DNA of 64,000 nucleotides, taken from Roseibium aquae (GTDB lineage Bacteria > Pseudomonadota > Alphaproteobacteria > Rhizobiales > Stappiaceae). The notes below the pieces were generated by a model. The model did not search any database, had not been told where the DNA came from, and was given only the letters and a program-made list of their open reading frames with translations. The DNA is taken from assembly GCF_008711285.1 (NCBI RefSeq), contig NZ_VXDC01000011.1, positions 92,013 to 156,012 on the forward strand, in the 5' to 3' direction. Positions within the stretch are counted from its first letter, which is position 1. Each line of letters begins with the position of its first letter. The translations under genes were made by a program, and so were the position numbers. Below are positions 36,134-44,321 of the stretch, in pieces.

Positions 36134-37155
36134 CCAGTGGCATAATTGCCTGCCACAGGCATTTCTGAGCGGTAGCGCTTCGGGGGCGCGCCATACCAGC
36201 GACGGAAGGCCTGTGTGAACACACTTTGCTCCGAATAGCCAAGCGCGTCCGAAACCTGCGACAGCGGCAGCCGCGTATTTGTCACCAATGACAAGGCCCG
36301 GTGGCGGCGCCATTCCTCGACCAATCCACGGATCGTTGTGCCTTCGGCCCGTAGGCGGCGCTGCAGTGTATGCGGGGGCAATTGCAATGTTTCGGCGACA
36401 GTCTCCAGCGTGCAACTGCCCTGTTCCATGCGCTGCGCCACGGCTCTGCGTGCCATCTCGACAATATTGCCTGCCGCTTCCGTCCGTAACTTGGTCAGGT
36501 ATCGACGGATCGGTATTTGCTGGAACTGATCGGCATAGGCAAGCGGCCGGTCCAGCAGTCCGGTGTCGAAACTGAGCGCATTTCGCTCCGCCTCGTAGCG
36601 GACCGGACATTGGAAATAGCTCGAGACCGCGGCGGCCGATGGCCCCTTTTCGTGCCGGAAGGAGGCCTCGACCAAATCAATGTCGCGTTCCACAAGTGTG
36701 TTGAGGACACATTTTGCCTGGGCCACCACAAGCTCGGTGTTGCAGCGGTCCTGGGGGGCATCGTCGCGCTGGACCAGAATGACCGAGGCCGTACCGCCGG
36801 TTTCTTCCAGAGCCACAAACGTTGCATTGGAGTAGATGACCAGATTGGCTATGATTGCGTCGATGGCGCCACGCACCGTTTTCTCGGACCGTGTGACCAG
36901 AGCCACCGGCCCGAGAAAATCAATCTCCTGCTGCTTGGCAAGCCGCAAACCGATATCCGGCATGTCCCATTGCCGCGCGCAGAGCTGCAGCAAGCTGCAG
37001 AACCCGCTATATTCGACCCGCATTTCCGGGTTGAACAGCGCTTGTGGATCGAGCCCCGCATCCAGCATCAGCGACACGAGATTGGGAGTTCTGCCGCGTG
37101 CAATGGCACTGAGGCCAATCAGTTTTGTGGCCCGCGCGTAGTAGGGTCCGGTCAT
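36121..37155 (-). CDS. AraC family transcriptional regulator (arabinose-binding-domain type)
   Basis: A 344-residue paralogue type of the regulator at 34207. The ligand domain begins with TPNLVSLMLDAGLDPQALFNPEMRVEYSGFCSLLQLCAR and AVALVTRSEKTVRGAI-like sequence. The DNA-binding end shows LETVAETLQLPPHTLQRRLRAEG and LPLSQVSDALGYSEQSVFTQAFRRWYGAPPKRYR. It lies 45 bases downstream of the acyl-CoA dehydrogenase gene on the same strand, so it may control that gene or be co-transcribed with it. Confidence 0.9.
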   Translation of the reverse strand: MTGPYYARATKLIGLSAIARGRTPNLVSLMLDAGLDPQALFNPEMRVEYSGFCSLLQLCARQWDMPDIGLRLAKQQEIDFLGPVALVTRSEKTVRGAIDAIIANLVIYSNATFVALEETGGTASVILVQRDDAPQDRCNTELVVAQAKCVLNTLVERDIDLVEASFRHEKGPSAAAVSSYFQCPVRYEAERNALSFDTGLLDRPLAYADQFQQIPIRRYLTKLRTEAAGNIVEMARRAVAQRMEQGSCTLETVAETLQLPPHTLQRRLRAEGTTIRGLVEEWRRHRALSLVTNTRLPLSQVSDALGYSEQSVFTQAFRRWYGAPPKRYRSEMPVAGNYATGHRS

Positions 37156-37200
37156 CTTGCGCCCCCACTCCGTCCGCTCCTGGCTCCGGTCGATGCTGTG

Positions 37201-38412
37201 TCAGACAAAGGCACTGTGCCCCGACACATGCCGGCCGACGATCAGGCTTTGGATCTCCGCCGTGCCTTCGTAGGTGACCAGCGATTCCATGTCGCACAGA
37301 TGGCGCATGATGTGGAAGTCGAGCGTAATGCCGTTGCCGCCAAGCACATCGCGGGCCTTGCGGCACACGTCGCGAGCCTTCACCGTACAATAATACTTGG
37401 CCAGGGCAGCCATCGTGTCGGTCATCTTGCCCTCATCGATCAGCCGGCCCAGCCGGAGGACGTAAAGCTGCATCGACGTCAGATCGCCAAGCATCTCCAC
37501 AAGGATGCGCTGGATCATCTGGTTGCTGGCGATGGGTTTGCCAAACTGGACCCGCCGTTCGGAATAGGTCAATGCGATGTCATAAGCTGCCGTGGCATTG
37601 CCGACCGCCGCCCAGGCGACACCGTTGCGTGTCCCCGCGAGCACTTTTGCAACGTCCATGAAGGAGCGGCATTTTTGTAGCCGCGCATCCTCGGACACAC
37701 GGCAGTTGTCAAGCACGATATCAGCGTTCTGCACGCACCGCAGGGACAGCTTCCGTTCGATCTTGGTGGCGCTGTAGCCCGGATTGTCTTTTTCGACCAC
37801 GAACGCCTTGACCTGCTTGTCGGCCACGTCACGGGCGAAGACGATGATGTAATCGCACCATACGGCATTGCCCGGCCAGCGTTTCAGGCCGTTCAGGATC
37901 CAGTCATTGCCCTGGCGCTCGGCAGTGGTTTCGAGCGATACCGAATCCGACCCGTGATCAGGTTCCGTCAGAGCAAAGGCGCCGATCTTGTCAAGGCGGG
38001 CCATCTGCGGCAAGTAATAGGCCTTCTGCTCTTCCGAACCCAGCATGTTGATCGATTGCATCGCCAGCCCCATATGCACGCCAATAAAGGTCTGGATGCT
38101 GGTGTCATTGCGCGCAAGTTCGGCCACGACCAGCCCGGACCCGACGGCGCTCATCGGGCGGCAGCCGTAATCCTGCATGTTCCAGTCGCCAATGATGTTG
38201 AGGTTGGCGAGTTTTGGCACCAGCTCGAACGGAAATGTGCCTTTCTCCCAATACTCGTTGATCACCGGCTGGATCTCTGCCTCGCCGAATGCCCGAACGG
38301 TATAAAGCAGGTTTTGCTCGTCTTCCGTGAGCTGATCCTTCATCAGGAAATAGTCGGTTCCGCGCGCTTTGCCGATGTCGCGGGCGAGTTCTGATGTAAG
38401 CCGGTCCGTCAT
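37201..38412 (-). CDS. Acyl-CoA dehydrogenase family protein (glutaryl-CoA dehydrogenase-like)
   Basis: A 403-residue flavoprotein. FAD and substrate motifs FALTEPDHGSD (146-156) and WILNGLKRWPGNA, the arginine-rich core RVQFGKPIASNQMIQ, and the catalytic Glu in TYEGT (Glu382) are present. The combination of Glu at this place with the overall order fits the glutaryl-CoA/short-branched group. It removes hydrogens at the alpha and beta carbons of an acyl-CoA and passes electrons to ETF. An ATG at 38412 is preceded by GGGAGGAACC, a good ribosome site. Confidence 0.93.
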   Translation of the reverse strand: MTDRLTSELARDIGKARGTDYFLMKDQLTEDEQNLLYTVRAFGEAEIQPVINEYWEKGTFPFELVPKLANLNIIGDWNMQDYGCRPMSAVGSGLVVAELARNDTSIQTFIGVHMGLAMQSINMLGSEEQKAYYLPQMARLDKIGAFALTEPDHGSDSVSLETTAERQGNDWILNGLKRWPGNAVWCDYIIVFARDVADKQVKAFVVEKDNPGYSATKIERKLSLRCVQNADIVLDNCRVSEDARLQKCRSFMDVAKVLAGTRNGVAWAAVGNATAAYDIALTYSERRVQFGKPIASNQMIQRILVEMLGDLTSMQLYVLRLGRLIDEGKMTDTMAALAKYYCTVKARDVCRKARDVLGGNGITLDFHIMRHLCDMESLVTYEGTAEIQSLIVGRHVSGHSAFV

Positions 38413-39275
38413 ATGGTTCCTCCCATGATCATTGCGCGGGCCTGTTCGGTGCGTTTTCCAATCTCATTGCATATGTGTGCCGGGCTTCGGCGTTCTTGCC
38501 TCCCGGCGCTTTGTGCCGGCCACCACGTTCTCCCGGCCATTCCGGCCGGAATGGCCTTAAACGGGCACGGTACACAAACCGGCAACGCCGCCTGAGACTT
38601 GCATCGCGGCGGGTCATCCTCTGAAGGAAAAGGCCTTCGCCCGCTTTTACCGGCCGGTCTCCTGCCGCCCGGCGTTCGGCGCTCCCGAATGTGCCGCGCG
38701 CGTTTCGCCCAAGGCAGCTGATGCCTTTTTGGACCCTCATCCACTTCCTCCCGTCCGGCCGCCGGTTATGTGTCGTGCGTGCCAGCAATATGAAACAATC
38801 CATCGAAGGACGTGCGGACGACAAGGTGGGCCGCGACCGGCAAAGGGGTGATGGAAGGACATGATCCCGCGCTTGGCACGCAGCTGCGGCTTTGACGGAC
38901 TAAACTCCCGACGCAACTGACCGCCAGAAGCAATCGTCATGGGAAGCCCGCCACCCCGGGCGGCCGTGGCAAACCGAAGTGCTAGGCCCCGATTTGCCAA
39001 TCCAGGCAAGTAAGAACTTGGCCTCAGATCACCTTTTTCCCGGTCTGGGCAAACCTTTTCGAGCGCGAACCGGTCAATATTTTATTAGCCGACCCAAAAT
39101 AAACGCGGTCCCACGGGAGGATAAAAGACCGCGCTTCGTCATCTGAACTCAAATCTCTGTCACGTCATCACAAGAATTCTGCCCGCTCGGCACCGATGAT
39201 GTTGTTGTTTCTGAACTGTGTGGCAGTTCAGGCCAGCCAAACCCGGCCATTTTTGGCCCGCTTATGGAGACAAAC
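38413..39275. other. Long divergent intergenic region with a 22-bp palindrome
   Basis: An 863-base gap between the divergent acyl-CoA dehydrogenase and phasin genes. The left two thirds is GC-rich and holds no credible gene (frames such as 38409-38744 lack starts and domains). From about 39070 it becomes AT-rich, as a promoter region for the phasin would. A 7-bp stem CGCGGTC / GACCGCG with a 16-base loop lies at 39104-39133. The palindrome at 38536 is listed separately. Confidence 0.55.
38536..38557. repeat. Perfect 22-bp palindrome
   Basis: GGCCATTCCGG is followed at once by its complement CCGGAATGGCC with no loop. It lies 124 bases upstream of the acyl-CoA dehydrogenase start, a place suited to an operator. 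A loopless palindrome of this size is better explained as a dimer binding site than as a terminator. Confidence 0.8.
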
Positions 39276-39665
39276 ATGACCAGCGCAAGTGATAAGACCA
39301 CAAAAGCAATCGTCGAAAACACCGAAGCCGCCGCAACCAGCGGTGTTGAGCTGCGCAAGGCCGCGAAGGACGTTGCCTCTGCCGTGTCAGCAGGTGGCAA
39401 AGCCTATGTGGCAGGGGTCAGCGAGATCGGCCGTACAGTTTTTCGCTTCGGCAAAGAAGCGCTTGATGAGGCTATGCAGCACGGCAAGGCGAGCCTGAAT
39501 GCCAAATCGATGCGCGAGATGGCCGAACTTCAGGTGAGCTACGCGCAGAACCGTATCGAAACAAGCGCAGCCCATGCGCAGGAAGTCGTCGAGCTCGCCC
39601 GCGCCAAGAGCGAAGAAGCGATCGAGCCGATCGTCGACCTCGTCAGGCATAGGAAAGTAGCCTGA
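39276..39665 (+). CDS. Phasin family protein
   Basis: A 129-residue, Ala-rich, amphipathic helical protein that would coat PHA granules. The core is GVSEIGRTVFRFGKEALDEAMQHGKASLNAKSMREMAELQVSYAQNRIETSAAHAQEVVELA, with the aromatic and charge pattern of Phasin_2. ATG 39276 follows GGAGACAAAC; a weaker upstream ATG at 39264 is in frame. It heads the PHA locus and is separated from the acyl-CoA ligase by a hairpin, which would make phasin mRNA the most abundant product. Confidence 0.9.
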   Translation: MTSASDKTTKAIVENTEAAATSGVELRKAAKDVASAVSAGGKAYVAGVSEIGRTVFRFGKEALDEAMQHGKASLNAKSMREMAELQVSYAQNRIETSAAHAQEVVELARAKSEEAIEPIVDLVRHRKVA

Positions 39666-39672
39666 AACAACA

Positions 39673-39702
39673 GCGCCCGAAGCACAAAACAGCTTCGGGC
39701 GC
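39673..39702 (+). terminator. Hairpin between phasin and acyl-CoA ligase genes
   Basis: A perfect 11-bp stem GCGCCCGAAGC / GCTTCGGGCGC with an 8-base A-rich loop stands 8 bases after the phasin stop. No U run follows, so it is likely partial: an attenuator or 3' protector for the abundant phasin message. Confidence 0.6.
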
Positions 39703-39734
39703 GCCGGATTTACAATTTCTTTGGGAGGAGAAAC

Positions 39735-41363
39735 ATGAAGCATTGGACCAAATCTTATGGAGCTGACGTCCCGCAGGAAATCAATCCTGACGTCTACGCA
39801 TCCATCCCCGGCCTTTTTGAACATTCGGTCGCAACCTACGGCGACCATCCAGCCTTCACCTGTTTCGGAAAAACGCTAAGCTATTCCGAAATTGACAGTA
39901 TGTCGCGCAATATTGCGGCCTATTTGCAAAACAAACTCGGTGTCAGTCACGGTGACCGCGTGGCGCTGATGATGCCCAATGTTCCTGCATTTCTGATCGC
40001 AATGCTGGGCATTTTGAGAGCCGGTGCGGTTCAGGTCAACGTCAACCCGCTCTATACGCCGCGCGAACTGGCGCATCAGCTGATCGACGCCGAAGCGGAA
40101 ACAATGATTATCTTTGGCGGCTCCACACCGGTTCTGGCCGAGATTGCGGCCGAAACGCCAATTCGAAACATCATTGTCGCAGATCTCGGCGATGGATCGG
40201 GCCTGCCCATCCCCTCACCGCAGGCGGATACGCGCCTGAATGGCGTCCTCCGCTTTGCCGATGCTTTGGCCGAAGGCGCCGGGATCCAGTTCAATCCGGT
40301 CGAATTGACCGGCAATGATCTTGCGTTCCTGCAGTATACGGGCGGCACGACCGGCCTCAGCAAAGGCGCGGCACTCAGCCACCGCAACCTATTGGCCAAT
40401 ATCGAGCAGTACAAGGCGTTCATGCCTGAAGCCCTTGAACCGGGTAAGGAAGTCGTGATCGGAGCCTTGCCGCTCTATCACATTTTCGGGCTGATGCTGA
40501 CCCTGTCCTACATCTCGGTAGGCGGTCGCAACATCCTGATCCCGAATCCGCGTGACATGGATGCGTTCATCAACGCGATCAAGGACGCGAAGTTCTCGAT
40601 CATGGCTGGGGTCAACACGCTTTTTTCCGGGATGATGATGCATCCCGCCTTCAAGGAGATCGACCTGTCCGGCTATAAGGTCGCCATCGGCGGTGGCGCG
40701 GCGGTGCTGCCGGCCACATCGGAAAAATGGAAATCACTGACCGGACATCATATCAAAGAAGGCTATGGCCTGTCGGAAACGTCGCCGGTCCTGTGCATCA
40801 ATCCGATGTCGGTGACGGCGTTTACCGGGTCCTGCGGGCTTCCGGTGCCCTCGACAGAAATAAAGTTGCTGAAGGCAGACGATACAGAGGCCGAACCTGG
40901 AGAAGCCGGTGAAATCTGCGCCCGCGGTCCGCAAGTGATGCGCGGCTACTGGAACCGCGCGGATGCCAACGCCGACGCCTTTACCGATGACGGGTTCTTC
41001 CGAACGGGCGACATTGGCGTTTTCGATGAAAGCGGTTTTCTGCGCATTGTCGACCGCAAGAAAGACATGATCATCGTGTCCGGTTTCAACGTCTATCCAA
41101 ACGAAATCGAGGCTGTTGCCGCTTCAATGGACGGTGTCGCGGAATGCGCCTGCTTTGGCGTGCCCGATGAGAAAACCGGCGAGGCTGTCGCCCTCTTCGT
41201 CGTGGCGATACCGGGTGTTGAGATCACCGCGGACACTGTGGTGGCGTTTTGCCGCGACAAGCTTGCCGCCTATAAAATGCCGCGTCACATCCGGTTGGTT
41301 TCGGAATTGCCAAAGTCGAATGTCGGCAAGATCCTGCGCCGCGAATTGCGCGACCAGTTTTGA
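39735..41363 (+). CDS. fadD: Long-chain fatty acid--CoA ligase
   Basis: A 542-residue adenylate-forming enzyme activating fatty acids to acyl-CoA. The P-loop is YTGGTTGLSKGA (about 196-207), A5 is EGYGLSETSP (about 333-342), the A7/A8 region reads FRTGDIGVFDESGFLRIVDRKKDMIIVSGFNVYP, and the acylating Lys is in PKSNVGKILRRELR near the C-terminus. GGGAGGAG precedes ATG 39735. The gene starts the tight run fadD-maoC-phaC-phaZ, so it would feed PHA synthesis. The symbol is assigned by function; the chain length is not provable from sequence. Confidence 0.92.
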   Translation: MKHWTKSYGADVPQEINPDVYASIPGLFEHSVATYGDHPAFTCFGKTLSYSEIDSMSRNIAAYLQNKLGVSHGDRVALMMPNVPAFLIAMLGILRAGAVQVNVNPLYTPRELAHQLIDAEAETMIIFGGSTPVLAEIAAETPIRNIIVADLGDGSGLPIPSPQADTRLNGVLRFADALAEGAGIQFNPVELTGNDLAFLQYTGGTTGLSKGAALSHRNLLANIEQYKAFMPEALEPGKEVVIGALPLYHIFGLMLTLSYISVGGRNILIPNPRDMDAFINAIKDAKFSIMAGVNTLFSGMMMHPAFKEIDLSGYKVAIGGGAAVLPATSEKWKSLTGHHIKEGYGLSETSPVLCINPMSVTAFTGSCGLPVPSTEIKLLKADDTEAEPGEAGEICARGPQVMRGYWNRADANADAFTDDGFFRTGDIGVFDESGFLRIVDRKKDMIIVSGFNVYPNEIEAVAASMDGVAECACFGVPDEKTGEAVALFVVAIPGVEITADTVVAFCRDKLAAYKMPRHIRLVSELPKSNVGKILRRELRDQF

Positions 41364-41377
41364 AGGGGACCGGCAAG

Positions 41378-41845
41378 ATGACTGCTCCCCAGGGGTATTC
41401 CGTCGGCACACTGAAGGATTTCGTCGGCCATGACTTCGGCGCGTCCGATCCGATCATTGTCGATCAGATCCGCATCAACACCTTTGCCGATGTGACCGGT
41501 GATCACCAATGGATCCATGTCGACGTAGCCAAGGCCCGAAAGCACAGCCCTTTTGGCGGGCCGGTCGCACATGGCTTTCTGACCCTCTCACTCATGGCCG
41601 CCGCGGTTGCGTCGGCCGGAGTGGTGCCGCCGGACGCCAGGGGCGTCCTGAATTACGGGCTCGAGAAAGTGCGCTTTCTCGCCCCCGTGCCTGCGGGCGC
41701 AACTGTTCGTGCGCATTTCAAGCTCGCCGATGTGGAAACCAAGGGCGATGACCGCCAGCTTCTGCGGGTCGAAGCGTCGGTCGCGATCGATGGCAGTGAC
41801 AAACCGGCACTTGTTGGCGAGTTGCTCGCCATGGTCATTGGCTAG
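41378..41845 (+). CDS. MaoC-like (R)-specific enoyl-CoA hydratase (PhaJ-like)
   Basis: A 155-residue single hot-dog-fold hydratase. The active-site motif FADVTGDHQWIHVD (Asp and His of the hydratase 2 signature) is followed by HSPFGGPVAHGFLTLSL. A single-domain MaoC next to a PHA synthase would convert trans-2-enoyl-CoA from beta-oxidation to (R)-3-hydroxyacyl-CoA, the PhaC substrate. ATG 41378 gives MTAPQGY. It is 14 bases after fadD and 12 bases before phaC. Confidence 0.9.
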   Translation: MTAPQGYSVGTLKDFVGHDFGASDPIIVDQIRINTFADVTGDHQWIHVDVAKARKHSPFGGPVAHGFLTLSLMAAAVASAGVVPPDARGVLNYGLEKVRFLAPVPAGATVRAHFKLADVETKGDDRQLLRVEASVAIDGSDKPALVGELLAMVIG

Positions 41846-41857
41846 GAGGATGCGATC

Positions 41858-43483
41858 ATGACTGATAAACGTCTTGGATCCGCGACCGAGCTCGCCCGGG
41901 CGGCCACACGATTCTACACCGCTGCGCTGCGCGATCCCAAGAGCTTCCTTAAGCATTCGCAGGACATCTGGTCGGCAACGATCAAGGGCGCTCTGGGCCA
42001 GGCCGAGTTGACCATTCCCAAGGGCGACAAGCGATTCAATGATCCGGTCTGGACCACGAACCCGGCGTACCGGGCCATGGCGAGCAGTTATCTGGCCTTA
42101 ACGCAAGGGATCGATAAATGGGTCGATTCCCTTGAGCTCGACGATCGCAACAAGCTTCGGGCCAAGCTTTTGACCAGTGTCGTCGCCGATACGATCTCGC
42201 CGACGAACACCGTTTTGGGCAATCCGACCGCCGTCAAGACCACCTTCGATAACGGCGGCAAGAACCTTGTTGCCGGTCTGAAGAATTTCATCGGTGACAT
42301 GACCGGAAATGGCGGCCTGCCTGCGATGGTCGACAAGTCGAAATTCACGGTCGGCAAGAACCTCGCCCTGAGCCTGGGCCAGGTCGTCTACCGTGAAGAT
42401 CATCTCGAACTCATCCAATACACGCCGCAGACGGAGAAAGTGTATTCGAAGCCCGTCTTCATCGTGCCGCCCCAGATCAACAAGTACTATGTCTGGGACC
42501 TCGCACCGGGCCGGTCGATCGTTGAATACCTTGTCAACCAGGGCCATCAGGTCTTTGTCGTCGTTTGGCGCAATCCCGATCCGGCGCAATCCGGTTGGGA
42601 TTTCAACAGTTATGTAGGAGCACTTGACCGGGCATGTGAAGTGGCATGCGAAGTGTCCGGCTCCCAATCTCTTCAGGTTGTCGGCGCCTGTTCCGGCGGC
42701 ATCACCGCAGCCATGCTTCTGTCGCTCTGGGGTGCCAAAAAGATCAAGCGTGCCGCCAGCTTTTCGCTCTTTGTCGCGATACTGGAGGTCGACGGTGCCA
42801 AGAACACAACGATGGGACTGTTCGCCAATTTCGAGACGCTCGAGCTGGCGCGCCTGTTCTCGCGGTCAAAAGGCGTGCTTGCAGGCAAGGACCTCGAGCG
42901 CGCCTTCGCGTGGTTGCGCCCGAACGATCTGATCTGGGCCTATTGGGTGAACAATTATCTCCTCGGAAACGAGCCACCGGCCTATGACATTCTCTACTGG
43001 AACGCTGACACGACCAACCTTCCCGCCGGCTTGCACAACGACATGCTGCAACTGCTCAACCAGGGCGGGCTCGATGGCGGTGATGGCTGGACCATGGATG
43101 GCCACAGGATCTCGCTGAAGAACATCACATGCGATGCGTTTGTTGTCGGCGGTGAAACCGACCACATCACGCCCTGGGACGGTTGCTATGCGTCGGTTCA
43201 TGCCTTCGGCGGCAAGTCCGAGTTCGTGCTCAGCCAAGCTGGGCACATCCAGTCGCTGATCAATCCTCCGGGCAATCCGCGCGCACGCTTCAAGACCAAT
43301 CAGGCAGATCATGGGACGCCCGAAGAGTTTGCACAAACCGCCGCGACCCATTCCGGCAGCTGGTGGCCACACTGGAACCACTGGCTGATTGCGCGGGGCG
43401 GCAGACAGGTTAACGCGAAGCAGGAACTTGGCTCTGCCAAGTATCCGCCGCTCGTCGAGGCGCCCGGTTTATATGTGCAGTAG
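41858..43483 (+). CDS. phaC: PHA synthase, class II (Pseudomonas-type)
   Basis: A 541-residue alpha/beta hydrolase-fold polymerase. The lipase-like box is GACSGG (276-281) with nucleophile Cys278, catalytic Asp435 (GGETDHITPW) and His463 (SQAGHIQ). Class II traits are the box GACSGG rather than GYCxGG, and PPQINKYYVWDLAPGRSIVEYL with PTAVKTTFDNGGKNLVAGLKNF, close to pseudomonad PhaC1/PhaC2. Those enzymes polymerise C6-C14 3-hydroxyacyl-CoA. It is followed directly by a PhaZ of pseudomonad type, which supports the call. Confidence 0.93.
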   Translation: MTDKRLGSATELARAATRFYTAALRDPKSFLKHSQDIWSATIKGALGQAELTIPKGDKRFNDPVWTTNPAYRAMASSYLALTQGIDKWVDSLELDDRNKLRAKLLTSVVADTISPTNTVLGNPTAVKTTFDNGGKNLVAGLKNFIGDMTGNGGLPAMVDKSKFTVGKNLALSLGQVVYREDHLELIQYTPQTEKVYSKPVFIVPPQINKYYVWDLAPGRSIVEYLVNQGHQVFVVVWRNPDPAQSGWDFNSYVGALDRACEVACEVSGSQSLQVVGACSGGITAAMLLSLWGAKKIKRAASFSLFVAILEVDGAKNTTMGLFANFETLELARLFSRSKGVLAGKDLERAFAWLRPNDLIWAYWVNNYLLGNEPPAYDILYWNADTTNLPAGLHNDMLQLLNQGGLDGGDGWTMDGHRISLKNITCDAFVVGGETDHITPWDGCYASVHAFGGKSEFVLSQAGHIQSLINPPGNPRARFKTNQADHGTPEEFAQTAATHSGSWWPHWNHWLIARGGRQVNAKQELGSAKYPPLVEAPGLYVQ

Positions 43484-43502
43484 GGCCCCGGGAAAAGATG
43501 AC

Positions 43503-44321
43503 ATGAAAGAGATAGTCAATACTGTGACGATTGGCGGACAGGATCTTCGTTATGCGATCCTGGGGCCGGACGATGCCGAGCGGAGCTTGCTCGTCTTTAA
43601 CGGCATCGGGGCCAGTCTGGACAGTGTGTTCCCTCTGGCAAGACATTTCGCCCGCACGCGGATCGTTACCTTTGACGTGCCGGGTGTGGGCGGATCGCCC
43701 ACGCCCGTGCTCCCCTACAGATTCACCGGTCTCTCGCGGATGATCGTGCGGGCGCTGGACAAACTCGGCTTCGGCAAGGTCGATGTCTTCGGCGTGTCCT
43801 GGGGCGGTGCGGCGGCGCAGCAATTCGCGCATGACCATCCCGAGCGGACGCAATCCCTTATCCTCGCGGCAACCTCGGCCGGCTTTGTCATGGTTCCGGG
43901 CAACCTCAAAGTTCTGTCGAAGATGGCCACGCCCAAGCGCTATCTCAATCCCGACTATATGGTCGAGGTCGGGCCCGACATTTATGGCGGCCAGCTGCGG
44001 TTTTCAGATGCCGTATTGCGTGAGCACGCCTCGGCGCTTAAACCGGGGAACAACCGCGGGTACCTGTATCAACTTCTGGCCGGCGTTGGCTGGACCAGTT
44101 GGGTCTGGCTGCCTCAGCTCAAGATGCCGGCCATGATTGTCATGGGGGACGACGATCCGATTGTCCCGGTTGTCAATGGCCGGATCCTGGCGGCACGCCT
44201 GCCGGACGCCAAGCTGGTGACCATGCCCTGCGGCCATCTCTTCATTCTGACCAGTCCGGCCGAGACAGCCGCTTTGATCGAGGATTTCATTTTCGCGCCC
44301 GAAGCCGCGAAATGCGCCTAG
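43503..44321 (+). CDS. phaZ: Intracellular medium-chain-length PHA depolymerase
   Basis: A 272-residue serine hydrolase. The nucleophile elbow is GVSWGG (97-102, Ser99), with VFNGIGASLDSVFPL (31-45), FDVPGVGGSPTPVLPYRF (57-74), MGDDDPIVP (Asp) and CGHLFILT (His). These match the mcl-PHA depolymerase of Pseudomonas in order and wording, so it degrades stored PHA rather than a soluble ester. ATG 43503 gives the family length. It lies 19 bases behind phaC, as in the pseudomonad phaC1-phaZ-phaC2 operon. Confidence 0.93.
   Translation: MKEIVNTVTIGGQDLRYAILGPDDAERSLLVFNGIGASLDSVFPLARHFARTRIVTFDVPGVGGSPTPVLPYRFTGLSRMIVRALDKLGFGKVDVFGVSWGGAAAQQFAHDHPERTQSLILAATSAGFVMVPGNLKVLSKMATPKRYLNPDYMVEVGPDIYGGQLRFSDAVLREHASALKPGNNRGYLYQLLAGVGWTSWVWLPQLKMPAMIVMGDDDPIVPVVNGRILAARLPDAKLVTMPCGHLFILTSPAETAALIEDFIFAPEAAKCA

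Noticed and set aside
38409..38744. 111-residue reverse frame before the acyl-CoA dehydrogenase
   Set aside because: Arg/Pro/Gly-rich reading typical of chance frames in GC-rich DNA; no start site.
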